A stretch of 64,000 bases of DNA from Paractinoplanes maris (GCF_023544465.1 NZ_JALPVL010000009.1:398809-462808); one strand, 5' to 3'. Counted from the first letter of the stretch, positions 1 to 8,148 are shown. A program made the numbers and translations. Notes: a model not told the origin generated them from the letters alone.

Positions 1-354
1 TTCGGCTGGCCCGTCGTCCCGGCCGGCCTGACCGACCTGCTGACCGGGCTGCGGGAGATCTACGGCGACGCGCTGCCGCCGGTCTACATCACCGAGAACG
101 GCTGCTCCACCGAGGCCGGCATCCAGGATCAGTTCCGCATCGACTACCTCGACGCCCACCTGCGCGCGGTGCACGACGCCATCACCGCCGGCGTCGACGT
201 GCGCGGGTATTTCGTCTGGTCCCTGCTCGACAACTTCGAGTGGGCCGAGGGTTACAGCCAGCGCTTCGGCCTGGTCCACGTCGATTTCCAAGACCTTTCC
301 CGTACGCCGAGGGCGTCCTACCACTGGCTGCGCGCCGCCCTGACAGGTTCCTGA
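1..354 (+). CDS. Beta-glucosidase, glycoside hydrolase family 1 (3' end only)
   Basis: This is the C-terminal 117 residues of a GH1 enzyme; the 5' end lies outside the window and the frame is open from base 1. The catalytic nucleophile glutamate is visible in the motif YITENG near the start. The family C-terminal signature follows: VRGYFVWSLLDNFEW, then GYSQRFGLVHVDF. GH1 beta-glucosidases hydrolyse terminal glucose from cello-oligosaccharides or aryl glucosides. In actinobacteria such genes often sit with a cellobiose importer and CebR, but that context is not visible here. No signal peptide can be judged. Family assignment is firm; the substrate is inference. Confidence 0.95.
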   Translation, partial: FGWPVVPAGLTDLLTGLREIYGDALPPVYITENGCSTEAGIQDQFRIDYLDAHLRAVHDAITAGVDVRGYFVWSLLDNFEWAEGYSQRFGLVHVDFQDLSRTPRASYHWLRAALTGS

Positions 355-414
355 CGTCGTGTCGTGAGGCTGACCGCTCGGCCCGGGACCGTCCTGGGGC
401 GGGGAGGGAACCTC

Positions 415-963
415 ATGCGCGGAGAAGTGCTGGCGGCCACCGTGATCGCGTCGATCGCGCTGTCCGGATGCGGATCGCCGGCGAAACGGGAGGGCTCCAG
501 GGTGGCCACGCTGGTCAGCACGGCACCCTCGTCCTCGCCGTCGAAGGTCTCGCAGCGACCGCGGGAACGCCTCGACACCACGCCCGAGGAGTTCGAGGCC
601 ATGCTCGAGCCGTACAACAAATGCATGGAAGACCAGGGCGGCTACACCAAGGGCGGCGCCGCGGGCAGCCGGCCCAAACCGGCGTCGAAGGCCGACAGCG
701 CGAAGACCGAGGCGGCCAACCGGATCTGCGAGCCGCAGTTCATGCCGCTGCCGCCCTGGGAGAAGGACCCGGCCAACCCGGAGGCGCGGGACTTCGCCCG
801 GGATGTGGTCGCCTGTCTCAAAAAACGCGGCATCAGGTTCGTGGCGGTCTCCGACGACGGCCTGAGCGTGGCCCTGGGCGGCGACCAGAACGACTCCCGG
901 TCGATCACCCGGGGTATGGAACTGGCCCCCGAGTGCGAACGCGAGGTGGCCGCCCGCCGCTGA
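415..963 (+). CDS. Secreted lipoprotein, first of a tandem pair
   Basis: This is a 182-residue protein with a short signal peptide ending in a lipobox (ALSGC), so it is probably anchored outside the membrane by a lipidated cysteine. A serine/lysine-rich linker is followed by a domain with TTPEEFEAM, a KCM cysteine, RICEP, the phrase LPPWEKDPANPEA, a VACL cysteine and a final ECER cysteine. The conserved cysteines suggest disulfides. The ATG was chosen over an in-frame GTG 17 codons upstream because GGGAGGG lies just before it and the signal peptide starts there. The next gene is a full-length paralog. I do not recognise a characterised function. Confidence 0.85.
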   Translation: MRGEVLAATVIASIALSGCGSPAKREGSRVATLVSTAPSSSPSKVSQRPRERLDTTPEEFEAMLEPYNKCMEDQGGYTKGGAAGSRPKPASKADSAKTEAANRICEPQFMPLPPWEKDPANPEARDFARDVVACLKKRGIRFVAVSDDGLSVALGGDQNDSRSITRGMELAPECEREVAARR

Positions 964-1052
964 CAGCCCGGTCTGACACGTTCCTGACGTCGGCTCGCCA
1001 GGCTGACCGCTCGGCCCGGGACAGTCCCGGGCCGGGACAGGAGGACGGGATC

Positions 1053-1601
1053 GTGCGCAGAAGCCACGTTCTATTGGCCACCACCATCGCCCTGACGGTG
1101 TTGCCGGGTTGCGGGTCACCGGCGAAGGAGGGCGCGAAAGTCGCCACTCTGGCCAGTGCTGCCGCGTCACCGTCGGCGAAAGCGAAGCCCGACCGTCCCC
1201 GCGAGCGGCTCGACACCACGCCCGAGGAGTTCGAAGCGTTGCTCACGGCGTACTACAAATGCATGGACGACAAGGGCGTCCTCGCCGTGCGGGTGGCCAC
1301 CGGCGGCCGGAAGAAGGCCATGACGCCCGAGGACATCGCCCAGGGGGAGGCGGCCGACCGGATCTGCGAGCCGCTTCATTACCCGCTGCCGCCGTGGGAG
1401 AAGGACCCGGCCAACCCGGAGGCCGTCGACTTCACCCGCGCCGTCGTGAAATGCCTGAAGGGCAAGGGCATCAAGAACGCGACGGTCGGCGACGACGGCG
1501 TCAGCGTGTCGCTGGGCTCCGACGACCAGAACCTGCCGGTGGTCCGCAAGTTCCTCGACCTCACCCCGGACTGCGAGCGCGAGGCCGCAGCCGCGAAATA
1601 G
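1053..1601 (+). CDS. Secreted lipoprotein, second of a tandem pair
   Basis: This is a 182-residue paralog of the preceding lipoprotein, with exactly the same length. It has a lipobox (VLPGC), the same TTPEEFEA core, KCM, RICEP, LPPWEKDPANPEA, VKCL and DCER elements. The linker and middle segment (around residues 75-95) have diverged most. The start is GTG, preceded by GACAGGAGGACGG, a good ribosome binding site. The region upstream of the start is also similar to that of the first copy, so promoter and gene were duplicated together. Function is unknown. It ends only a few bases before the convergent permease stop codon. Confidence 0.85.
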   Translation: MRRSHVLLATTIALTVLPGCGSPAKEGAKVATLASAAASPSAKAKPDRPRERLDTTPEEFEALLTAYYKCMDDKGVLAVRVATGGRKKAMTPEDIAQGEAADRICEPLHYPLPPWEKDPANPEAVDFTRAVVKCLKGKGIKNATVGDDGVSVSLGSDDQNLPVVRKFLDLTPDCEREAAAAK

Positions 1602-1608
1602 CGGCGGT

Positions 1609-2787
1609 TCAGACGGCGGCCAGGGCTTGGGTGGGGGTCAGGCGGGCGGCCCGTACGCAGGGGTAGACGCCGGCCAGGACGCCGATGACCACGGCGCCGG
1701 CCACCCCGGCCAGGGCCGCCTCGGCCGGCACGACCAGCGGCCAGCTCTGCCAGCGGGCGTAGCCGACCGTGGCCAGCAGGCCCAGCGTCGTACCGCCCAG
1801 GCCGCCGATCGTCGCGAGCACGACCGACTCGGTGAGGAACTGGCCGCGGATCTGCCCGCGGGTGGCCCCCAGCGCACGGCGCAGGCCGATCTCCGAGCGG
1901 CGCTCCAGCACCGAGACGACCATCGTGTTGGCCACCCCGATGCCGCCGACCACCAGGGCCACCCCGGCCAGCGCCAGGAACAGCACCGAGAAGCTGCTCT
2001 CGGTGGCCCGCTTGGCCGCCAGCGCGTCCGAGGGCCGGGTCACCACCACCGCGCCCGGCCGTTCCGGGGACACCGTCTCGGCCAGGACCGCCCGCACCGC
2101 CTCGATCTGCGGCTCGTCGGCCCGGACATAGAGGACGGTGGGGCCGCCGTCGAAGCCCAGCTGAGCTTGGGCGACCGGCCAGCCGATCAGCACCGAACGG
2201 TCGACGTCGGGCGACAGCGGGGTGGTGGCCAGGATCCCGACCACGGCGAACCGCCGGTCGGCGATCATCACCTGCGGTGTCGGGCCGCCCGGCGGCAGGT
2301 CGGTCAGGCCCAGGCGGGTGGCGGCGACCGACCCGAGCACCACCGCCGGGAAGCGCTCGGTGGCCGGGGTCAGCCACCGGCCCGCCCGGACCCGGGCGTC
2401 GATCGTGGGCAGCAGGTCGAGGCGGCTGGCCAGGACGGTCAGGCCCAGGCCGTCGTCCGGGGCGGTGTGGTCGTTGCGGCGTACGAGGGCATGGGTGTTG
2501 CCCACCGCGCTGGCCGCCGTGACCGGGCCGATCCGGCGGGCCATGGCCGCCGCCGACTCGGGCAGCCGGGCCGGCGGCTCGACGTCCTGCCGGGCCACCG
2601 CCTGCAACGAGTTCGTGCCCAGCGCGCTCAGCTCGTCGACCAGCGCCGCCTGGCTGGACGCCGGAATGCCGGTCACCACCAGCATCGTGGCGATCCCGAT
2701 GGCGATTCCCAGCCCGGACAGCGCCGCCCGCCCCGGCCGGGTCCGCAACCCGATCACGCCCAGCCCGAGCAGATCCAGCACCCTCAC
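1609..2787 (-). CDS. ABC transporter permease, FtsX/MacB type
   Basis: A 392-residue membrane protein. It has one N-terminal transmembrane helix (GLGIAIGIATMLVVTGI), a long extracytoplasmic MacB-PCD-like domain, then three C-terminal helices forming an FtsX domain (around residues 270-392) with the family phrases GGIGVANTMVVSVLERRSEIGL and RRALGATRGQI. MacB-type permeases do not move substrate through a channel; they couple ATP hydrolysis to mechanical work on an adaptor. The GTG start overlaps the stop of the ATPase gene (GTGA), so the two are translationally coupled. With the adaptor gene it forms a three-gene export operon. The substrate is unknown; peptides, antibiotics or envelope components are typical for relatives. 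Confidence 0.92.
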   Translation of the reverse strand: MRVLDLLGLGVIGLRTRPGRAALSGLGIAIGIATMLVVTGIPASSQAALVDELSALGTNSLQAVARQDVEPPARLPESAAAMARRIGPVTAASAVGNTHALVRRNDHTAPDDGLGLTVLASRLDLLPTIDARVRAGRWLTPATERFPAVVLGSVAATRLGLTDLPPGGPTPQVMIADRRFAVVGILATTPLSPDVDRSVLIGWPVAQAQLGFDGGPTVLYVRADEPQIEAVRAVLAETVSPERPGAVVVTRPSDALAAKRATESSFSVLFLALAGVALVVGGIGVANTMVVSVLERRSEIGLRRALGATRGQIRGQFLTESVVLATIGGLGGTTLGLLATVGYARWQSWPLVVPAEAALAGVAGAVVIGVLAGVYPCVRAARLTPTQALAAV

Positions 2788-3473
2788 CGCCGCACCTCCG
2801 CGATCTCGTCCCGGACCAGGCGACCGTCGCGGATCTCGATCCGGCGCGGCATCGAGGCGGCGATGTCCCGGTCGTGGGTGATCAGCGCGATGGTGGTGCC
2901 CTCCTCGTTGAGGCGGCGCAGCAGATCCAGGACCGCGTGGCCGGTGGCGGTGTCGAGCGCGCCGGTGGGTTCGTCGGCCAGCACCAGGGACGGGCGGTTG
3001 ACCAGCGCCCGGGCGATCGCCACCCGCTGGCGCTCGCCGCCGGAGAGCTGCTGCGGGCGGTGGGACGCGCGGTGGGCCAGGCCGACCCGGTCGAGCGCGT
3101 GCCGGGCCCGCTCCCGGCGGTGGCGGCGCGGGACCCCGGCGTACAGCAGGCCGGTGGCCACGTTGTCGGCGGCGCTCAGCCCGTCGGTCAGGTGGAACTG
3201 CTGGAACACGAAGCCGATCTCGCGGGCCCGCAGGGACGACAGGTGACGATCGCGCATCGTGGCGACGTCCCGGCCGGAGATCAGGACCGTGCCCGAGGTG
3301 GGCTTGTCGAGCGTGCCGACGATGTGCAGCAGCGTCGACTTGCCCGACCCGGACGGCCCGACGATGGCCACCAGCTCGCCCGCCGCGATGTCCAGGCTCA
3401 CCCGGTCCAGCGCGGTCACCCCGCCCGGATAGACCATGCTCGCGTCCCGGACCGACAGCACCGGCGCCGTCAC
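2784..3473 (-). CDS. ABC transporter ATP-binding protein, MacB/LolD-like
   Basis: A 229-residue nucleotide-binding subunit. It shows Walker A (GPSGSGKST), Q-loop (FVFQQFHL), the ABC signature LSGGERQRVAIARAL, Walker B (LVLADEPTGALD) and the H-loop (ALITHDRDIA). The ADEPTGALD form is typical of the LolD/MacB group that partners FtsX-type permeases. I placed the start at the GTG before TAPVLSVRD. The frame stays open upstream, but only through a 21-bp tandem repeat that gives an unlikely arginine/alanine-rich extension. The gene sits between the adaptor and the permease on the same strand. Confidence 0.93.
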   Translation of the reverse strand: MTAPVLSVRDASMVYPGGVTALDRVSLDIAAGELVAIVGPSGSGKSTLLHIVGTLDKPTSGTVLISGRDVATMRDRHLSSLRAREIGFVFQQFHLTDGLSAADNVATGLLYAGVPRRHRRERARHALDRVGLAHRASHRPQQLSGGERQRVAIARALVNRPSLVLADEPTGALDTATGHAVLDLLRRLNEEGTTIALITHDRDIAASMPRRIEIRDGRLVRDEIAEVRR

Positions 3474-3485
3474 GAGACCACCCCG

Positions 3486-3569
3486 CCGCCGCAGCGCCGA
3501 AGCACACCGCCGCAGCGCCGAAGCACACCGCCGCAGCTCCGAAGCGCGCCGCCGCAGCTCCGAAGCCCG
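3486..3569. repeat. Four tandem 21-bp units between adaptor and ATPase genes
   Basis: Four head-to-tail units of CCGCCGCAGCNCCGAAGCNCN starting at 3486, 3507, 3528 and 3549. Units 1 and 2 are identical. Units 3 and 4 change GCGCC to GCTCC and differ at the tail. The block fills nearly all of the gap between the adaptor stop codon and the ATPase start. Confidence 0.9.
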
Positions 3570-3576
3570 GCGCCGA

Positions 3577-4632
3577 TCATGAGGCCACCACCACGTCCAG
3601 GCCCTCGGCCAGCCCGTCACCGGTGACCTGGACCCATCCCTCGGCGAACATTCCGGTCTTGACGGCGACCAGCCCGGCCGGCCCCTGCACGGCATAACCG
3701 CCCTCCGTCAGCGCGACCAGTGCCTCGATCGGCGCGGCGAGAACCTTTTTCACCGTACGGCCGGGGAAGTTGACCTTGACCTCGGCCGAGTCGAGCCGGG
3801 CGATGCTCGCCGGGTTGCCCACGGCCACCGAGACCGTCAGCCGCTGCTCCTCGCCCTCGCCCGCCGCGGCCAGGGTGCGGCCGACCGCGCTGACCCGGGC
3901 CGGGACGGTCTTGTCGCCGGGCAGCGTGACGGTCACCCGGAGCCCCTTCGTGATCTTCGCCGCGTCGGCCGGCTCGGCCGGCACGGTGATCACCTTGCGG
4001 GTCGAGGTGACCGACATCAGCGGCGCGTCGGCCGTCGCGCCGGGCTGCACGGCCAGCGACTCCACCCGCACCGCGCCCGGCAGCACCTCGAGGTCGCCCA
4101 CGGCGATCCCCCCGGTGACCGGGCGGCCGAGGTCGCGCTGCCACCGCTTGATCGCCGCGACCAGGCCCGGGGTGAGCACGCTCTCGCCGGCCGGGGTGTT
4201 CGCGGGCCGGCGGCCGACCCGGTATCCCAGCGCCCGCAGGTTGTCGGCGACGATCCGCACGTCCCGCCCGGACAGGCCGGCCGTGGCGATCGGCCGGTAG
4301 AGCGGCATCCCGCCGTAGAACAGCACGACCGGCTCGTCGTCGGCCCGGAACAACTGACGCCCGCGCCGGACCGTGCTGCCCACCGCGGGCAGCCACGTCA
4401 CCGTGGCCGTGGTGTGGCCGGCCAGGGGACGGGCCGAGCCGTAGCCGATCTGCCCCGGCAGCGAGGTCGTGGTCGACAGGTCCCGGCGCTCGAGCTTCAC
4501 GGTGGCGGCCTGGGGCGTCTCCTCGACCGCCACCGGCTTCGCGGCGGGCCGCCACTCGTGGGTCAGGACGAGAGCCGCCGCGGCCGCCAGGACGACGACG
4601 AGCACGGCACCCATGGTGGTTTTGCGGGGCAT
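3577..4632 (-). CDS. Membrane-fusion/adaptor protein with peptidoglycan-binding-like segment (MacA/HlyD-like)
   Basis: A 351-residue protein with an N-terminal membrane anchor (residues about 7-23), then a HlyD-type beta-barrel arrangement. A segment around residues 125-175 (VADNLRALGYRVG, VAAIKRWQRDLG) resembles a peptidoglycan-binding domain 1 repeat. Gram-positive MacA-like adaptors often carry this insertion. The C-terminal part (VTVTLPGD, VLAAPIEALVAL, VQVTGDGLAEGLDVVV) matches periplasmic-adaptor barrel and membrane-proximal domains. It is the first gene of the export operon and is divergent from a two-component system. Substrate is unknown. Start ATG has only a weak ribosome binding site. 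Confidence 0.88.
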   Translation of the reverse strand: MPRKTTMGAVLVVVLAAAAALVLTHEWRPAAKPVAVEETPQAATVKLERRDLSTTTSLPGQIGYGSARPLAGHTTATVTWLPAVGSTVRRGRQLFRADDEPVVLFYGGMPLYRPIATAGLSGRDVRIVADNLRALGYRVGRRPANTPAGESVLTPGLVAAIKRWQRDLGRPVTGGIAVGDLEVLPGAVRVESLAVQPGATADAPLMSVTSTRKVITVPAEPADAAKITKGLRVTVTLPGDKTVPARVSAVGRTLAAAGEGEEQRLTVSVAVGNPASIARLDSAEVKVNFPGRTVKKVLAAPIEALVALTEGGYAVQGPAGLVAVKTGMFAEGWVQVTGDGLAEGLDVVVAS

Positions 4633-4656
4633 GGTCGAGCAGCGTGTCCGTTGATC

Positions 4657-4673
4657 GTCAGGATCCTGTCAGG
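4657..4673. promoter_or_regulatory. Candidate response-regulator binding site (GTCAGG direct repeat)
   Basis: Two GTCAGG hexamers start 11 bp apart (4657 and 4668), about one helical turn, in the short gap between the divergent export operon and two-component genes. OmpR-family regulators commonly bind direct repeats with this period. The central 10 bp (CAGGATCCTG) is also a palindrome. Binding is inferred, not shown. Confidence 0.4.
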
Positions 4674-4723
4674 TCTGGCGGCATCGGAGCCCGGCCTTTC
4701 CCGGCCCGCCTATCATCGCCGCC

Positions 4724-5413
4724 ATGTGTGCGAAGGTCCTGGTTGCCGAGGACGACCCCCGCCAGGCCGAGGTGGTGCGGCGCTACCTGGCCGCCGAGGG
4801 GCACGAGACGGTGGTCGTGCACGACGGGCGGACCGCGCTCGACGAGGCCCGGCGGTGGCAGCCCGGCCTGATCGTCCTCGACGTGATGATGCCGGGCCTG
4901 GACGGTCTGCGGGTGTGCCGGACGCTGCGGGAGGAGTCGGACGTGCTGGTGCTGATGCTGACCGCCCGGGCCACCGAGGACGACCTGCTGCTCGGGCTGG
5001 AGCTCGGCGCGGACGACTACCTGACCAAGCCGTACAGCCCGCGGGAGCTGATGGCCCGGGTCCGGACGCTGCTGCGGCGCTCCACCCGGGCCGCGCCCGA
5101 GCCCGGCCCCCGCCCGGTCGGCCGGCTGCTGATCGACCCGGTCCGTCACCGGCTGAGCGTCGACGGGGTGCCGGTCGAGTGCACCCGCGGCGAGTTCGCG
5201 ATCCTGGCCGCCATGGCCGGTCAGCCGGAACGGGTGTTCACCCGGGCCCAGCTGCTGCACCACACCCGCGGCATCGACCGCAGCTCGACCGAGCGGACCA
5301 TCGACATGCACGTGGTCAACCTGCGCCGCAAGATCGAGACCGACCCGCAGCGGCCGAGCCAGCTGGTCACCGTCTACGGGGTGGGCTACAAGCTCTCCGC
5401 CGGCACGCCGTGA
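4724..5413 (+). CDS. Two-component response regulator, OmpR/PhoB family
   Basis: A 229-residue protein. The N-terminal receiver domain has the acidic pair E9/D10/D11, phospho-acceptor D53 (IVLDVMMPG) and conserved K102 (YLTKPYSP). The C-terminal winged-helix domain runs from about residue 130, with EFAILAAMAGQPERVFTR, then DMHVVNLRRKIE and VYGVGYKL. It is translationally coupled to the kinase that follows (GTGA overlap) and divergent from the MacAB-like operon, which is its most likely target. All phosphorylation residues are present. Confidence 0.95.
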   Translation: MCAKVLVAEDDPRQAEVVRRYLAAEGHETVVVHDGRTALDEARRWQPGLIVLDVMMPGLDGLRVCRTLREESDVLVLMLTARATEDDLLLGLELGADDYLTKPYSPRELMARVRTLLRRSTRAAPEPGPRPVGRLLIDPVRHRLSVDGVPVECTRGEFAILAAMAGQPERVFTRAQLLHHTRGIDRSSTERTIDMHVVNLRRKIETDPQRPSQLVTVYGVGYKLSAGTP

Positions 5414-7203
5414 GCGCGGCCCGGGTGCCGCTGCGGCACAGCCTGGTGACCCGGCTGCTGGTCACCTCGGTGCTGATCGCGGTGGCCGCCATCGCCGCGA
5501 CCGCCTGGCTGGCCACCCGGACGGCCACCCGGGCGATCACCCAGGAGCAGGGCCGGTCGCTGACCGAGGAGAAGGGCGTCTACGACCTGCTGGTGGGCTA
5601 CGCGGCCATGCACGGCGACTGGTCCGGCGCCACCACCCTGATCGACGCTCGAGCGGCCAAGCTGGGTCGCCGGATCACGCTGATGACCCAGGACCGGACG
5701 GTGATCGCCGACTCCGGGGGTGGGCCCTCCCTGCGTACGGCTCGCCCGTCCGCCCTGATCGACCCGCTCAACCTGGATCTCGGCCTGGTCGGGGGCGACG
5801 AACGGATCGACCCGCGGGCGGCCGGACCGTTCCGGGTGCCGGCGGCCGAACGCCCGCTGCTGCAGAGAGCGGCGGCCGATGTACTGTCCTGTGTCCGCAA
5901 GACCGGCGCGCAGGGCACCGTCGAGCAGTTGCCGAGCGGCCGGCCCACGGTCAGGCTCAGCAGCGCCGCCCCGGAGGCAGCCGGCTGCCTCTACCGCTTG
6001 AACGACCTGAGGACGGCCTCCGAGGCGAAAGCCCTGCGCACGTTGAGCCGGTCGACGACGCGCTGCCTCACGATGCCGTCGACCTTCGAGGTGCTGGTCG
6101 CCCCCGACTTCTCCTTCGTGCTGGGCAAGACCGGCGTCGCCGAGGAACGGGTCAGTGAGCAGGTCACCCCCATGCTGGCCCTGTTCGAGCCGACCAACGT
6201 CGCGGGGGCCGTCCGCGTCCGCGGCTGCGTCGAGAAGTCGCGCCGGGCCATGCTTCAGGAGTACGTCGCCCCGCCCGCCCTGCTCTTCGTCACCGACCCG
6301 AGGCTGGGGGCCGACGAGACCCGCTTCACGCTGTCCCGCGAGAACACGACCCGGATCGCGACCACCACGGGCGCGGTGCTGCTGGTCACCATCGTCGTCA
6401 CCGTGCTCGTCGGGCGGCGCCTGGTCCGCCCGTTGCGCGCGCTCACCGAGGCGGCCGACCGGCAGACCCCGGCGCCGGTGTCGGGCCACGACGAGATCGG
6501 CCGCCTGGCCCGGGCCCTCAACGACTCGGCCGAGCGCCGCGAGCAAGCGGAGACCCAGCGGCGGGCGATGGTCAGCGACGTGGCGCACGAGCTGCGCACC
6601 CCACTGACCAATATCCGGAGCTGGCTGGAAGCGGCCCAGGACGACCTGGCTCCGACCGACGCCCAGCTGCTGTCCCTGCTGCACGAGGAGGCGGTGCTGC
6701 TCCAGCACATCATCGACGACCTGAGCGACCTGTCCGCGGCCGACGCCGGCACACTGCGGGTGCACCCTTCGCCAACCCCGCTGCCAGACCTGCTGACCCA
6801 GGTCGTGGACAGCCACCGGGCGGCCGCGGAGACCGCCGGGGTCCGGCTGACGATCGCGGTCGAGGGCGACCCGGTGGTCACCGCCGATCCCGTACGCCTG
6901 CGTCAGCTCATCGGCAACCTGGTGTCCAACGCGATCCGCTACACCCCGTCCGGCGGCACGGTGACGGTCGAGGCCCACGACACGACGGTCACCGTCCGCG
7001 ACACCGGCGTCGGCATCGCCCCCGGCCACCTGCCCAAGATCTTCGACCGCTTCTGGCGAGCCGACGAGTCCCGCAGCCGGGCCACCGGTGGCAGCGGCCT
7101 CGGCCTGCCGATCGCCCGCAAACTGGCCGAGGCCCACGGCGGCACCCTGACCGCGCAGAGCACCCCCGGCGCCGGCACAGTCTTCACCCTCCACCTGCCG
7201 TGA
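5410..7203 (+). CDS. Sensor histidine kinase with extracytoplasmic domain and HAMP linker
   Basis: A 597-residue membrane kinase. A first transmembrane helix (about residues 14-32) and a second (about 320-340, TGAVLLVTIVVTVLVG) flank a roughly 290-residue extracytoplasmic region containing several cysteines. HAMP follows, then HisKA with phospho-accepting H393 in VAHELRTPL, then HATPase_c with the N box (NLVSNAIRYTP), G1 (DTGVGIAP), F box (FDRFWRAD) and G2 (GGSGLGLPIARKL). GTG start overlaps the regulator stop. The large sensor region matches no domain I can name, so the signal is unknown. Pairing with the divergent exporter suggests it detects the exporter's substrate or envelope stress. Confidence 0.94.
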   Translation: MSAARVPLRHSLVTRLLVTSVLIAVAAIAATAWLATRTATRAITQEQGRSLTEEKGVYDLLVGYAAMHGDWSGATTLIDARAAKLGRRITLMTQDRTVIADSGGGPSLRTARPSALIDPLNLDLGLVGGDERIDPRAAGPFRVPAAERPLLQRAAADVLSCVRKTGAQGTVEQLPSGRPTVRLSSAAPEAAGCLYRLNDLRTASEAKALRTLSRSTTRCLTMPSTFEVLVAPDFSFVLGKTGVAEERVSEQVTPMLALFEPTNVAGAVRVRGCVEKSRRAMLQEYVAPPALLFVTDPRLGADETRFTLSRENTTRIATTTGAVLLVTIVVTVLVGRRLVRPLRALTEAADRQTPAPVSGHDEIGRLARALNDSAERREQAETQRRAMVSDVAHELRTPLTNIRSWLEAAQDDLAPTDAQLLSLLHEEAVLLQHIIDDLSDLSAADAGTLRVHPSPTPLPDLLTQVVDSHRAAAETAGVRLTIAVEGDPVVTADPVRLRQLIGNLVSNAIRYTPSGGTVTVEAHDTTVTVRDTGVGIAPGHLPKIFDRFWRADESRSRATGGSGLGLPIARKLAEAHGGTLTAQSTPGAGTVFTLHLP

Positions 7204-7227
7204 CCCGCCACGCCCGGTCGCAGCACT

Positions 7228-7440
7228 TCAGCGCGCGGAGGGCCGGTTCAGCGGCGGGCGGGCCGGTCAGCGCGCGGAGGGCCGGTTCAGCGGCGGGCGG
7301 GCCGGTCAGCGCGCGGAGGGCCGGTTCAGCGGCGGGCGGGCCGGTCAGCGCGCGGAGGGCCGGTTCAGCGGCGGGCGGGCCGGTCAGCGCGCGGAGGGCC
7401 GGTTCAGCGGCGGACGGGCGGTCAGCGCGTGGAGGGCGGC
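7228..7440. repeat. 39-bp tandem repeat between convergent genes
   Basis: Five head-to-tail units of 39 bp start at 7228, 7267, 7306, 7345 and 7384. Each begins TCAGCGCGCGGAGGGCCGG and continues with TTCAGCGGCGGGCGGGCCGG. The first four are essentially identical; the fifth is altered. A sixth, decayed unit (from about 7422) runs up to the stop codon of the convergent DoxX gene. The array is open in one plus-strand frame, but no ribosome binding site or domain supports a protein. Confidence 0.92.
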
Positions 7441-7863
7441 TCAGCGCGGGACGGGCTGGTCAGCGCGGACGAGCCGGCGGATCGAGGCGCGGCGCCCCCA
7501 CGCGATGAAGGCGACCAGCGCGAACAGCAGCACGGGCGTGACCACCAGCGCGCCGCCGTCCAGGATGAACGCCTGGGTGATCGCGGCTCCCACCATCAGC
7601 AGCGCCAGACCCACCGCGGCCGCCCCGGCCAGGCGCGGCACGAGCAGCCCGATCCCACCGGCCAGCTCCACCACCCCGATGAAGTAGCGGAACCAGGGCG
7701 CGGCCCCCATGTCCTCGAAAATCTGCACCGCGTTCGCTTCACCGAACAGCTTCGGCGCCGCCGAGCCGACGATCAGGAAGACCCCGATCAGGATCTGGAG
7801 CACCCACAGTGTGCGGTTCAGCGCGGGCGCGACCGGTGCGGACGCGGTGTCGATGGCAGTCAT
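7441..7863 (-). CDS. DoxX-family membrane protein
   Basis: A 140-residue protein with four predicted transmembrane helices: about residues 20-40 (LQILIGVFLIVGSAAPKLFG), 60-78 (FRYFIGVVELAGGIGLLVP), 83-100 and 105-122. The pattern of a first helix ending in KLFG, then FRYFIGVVELAGGIGLL, is that of the DoxX/SURF4-like superfamily. Members are small membrane proteins linked to redox homeostasis or quinone/thiosulfate oxidation in other organisms; the role here is unknown. It appears monocistronic and runs toward the histidine kinase gene. The 3' end abuts the 39-bp repeat array. Confidence 0.85.
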   Translation of the reverse strand: MTAIDTASAPVAPALNRTLWVLQILIGVFLIVGSAAPKLFGEANAVQIFEDMGAAPWFRYFIGVVELAGGIGLLVPRLAGAAAVGLALLMVGAAITQAFILDGGALVVTPVLLFALVAFIAWGRRASIRRLVRADQPVPR

Positions 7864-8148
7864 GGCGTGTCCTTCGCTCGTCGAGTGCAGCCGCGGGAAA
7901 CGAATGCCTTCACCAGACCAGCGAGCCCAGCCGAACTCATCGCCCCGCCGTCAGCGAACGCCAAAATGTCGATCACGCTGATATCGGGGGCGGGCCGCGG
8001 TCGGTCTTCGCCGCTGACCGGCCGCGGCCGGTGACGGAGGCTGCAACGGCCGTCACGGAGGCTTCTGCGGCCGGTCAGCGCGGGTCTTCGCGGGCGCTCA
8101 CCCGGGCGCGGTGCGTAAGCGGCGTGTGACCGGGTAGAGAGAGCAGCC
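7864..8148. other. Intergenic stretch between divergent genes
   Basis: No convincing gene. It holds imperfect GC-rich repeats around CGGCCGGTCAGCG and CGGTGACGGAGGCT. Near the right end, GCGTAA (8113), 13 bp and GGGTAG (8132) loosely resemble a SigB/SigF-type promoter before the RsbW-like gene, but the leader would be only a few bases, so this is a weak candidate. Confidence 0.4.

Larger units (their letters stand above)
341..1601 (+). repeat. Tandem duplication of a lipoprotein gene with its upstream region
   Basis: Two direct copies of about 630 bp. The upstream parts align from TGACAGGTTCCTGACGTC (position 341) and TGACACGTTCCTGACGTC (974), followed in both by GGCTGACCGCTCGGCCCGGGAC. The similarity then continues through the two lipoprotein genes with clear divergence, so the duplication is not recent. 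Confidence 0.8.

Noticed and set aside
3474..3695. N-terminal extension of the ABC ATPase through the 21-bp repeats
   Set aside because: It would overlap the adaptor gene and encode an arginine/alanine repeat not seen in the family.
7228..7422. Tandem 39-bp array considered as a CRISPR array
   Set aside because: Units are contiguous, with no unique spacers, and no cas genes are near.
7200..7508. Open frame through the 39-bp repeats as a repeat protein gene
   Set aside because: No ribosome binding site, no signal or domain, and the frame exists only because the repeat period is a multiple of three.
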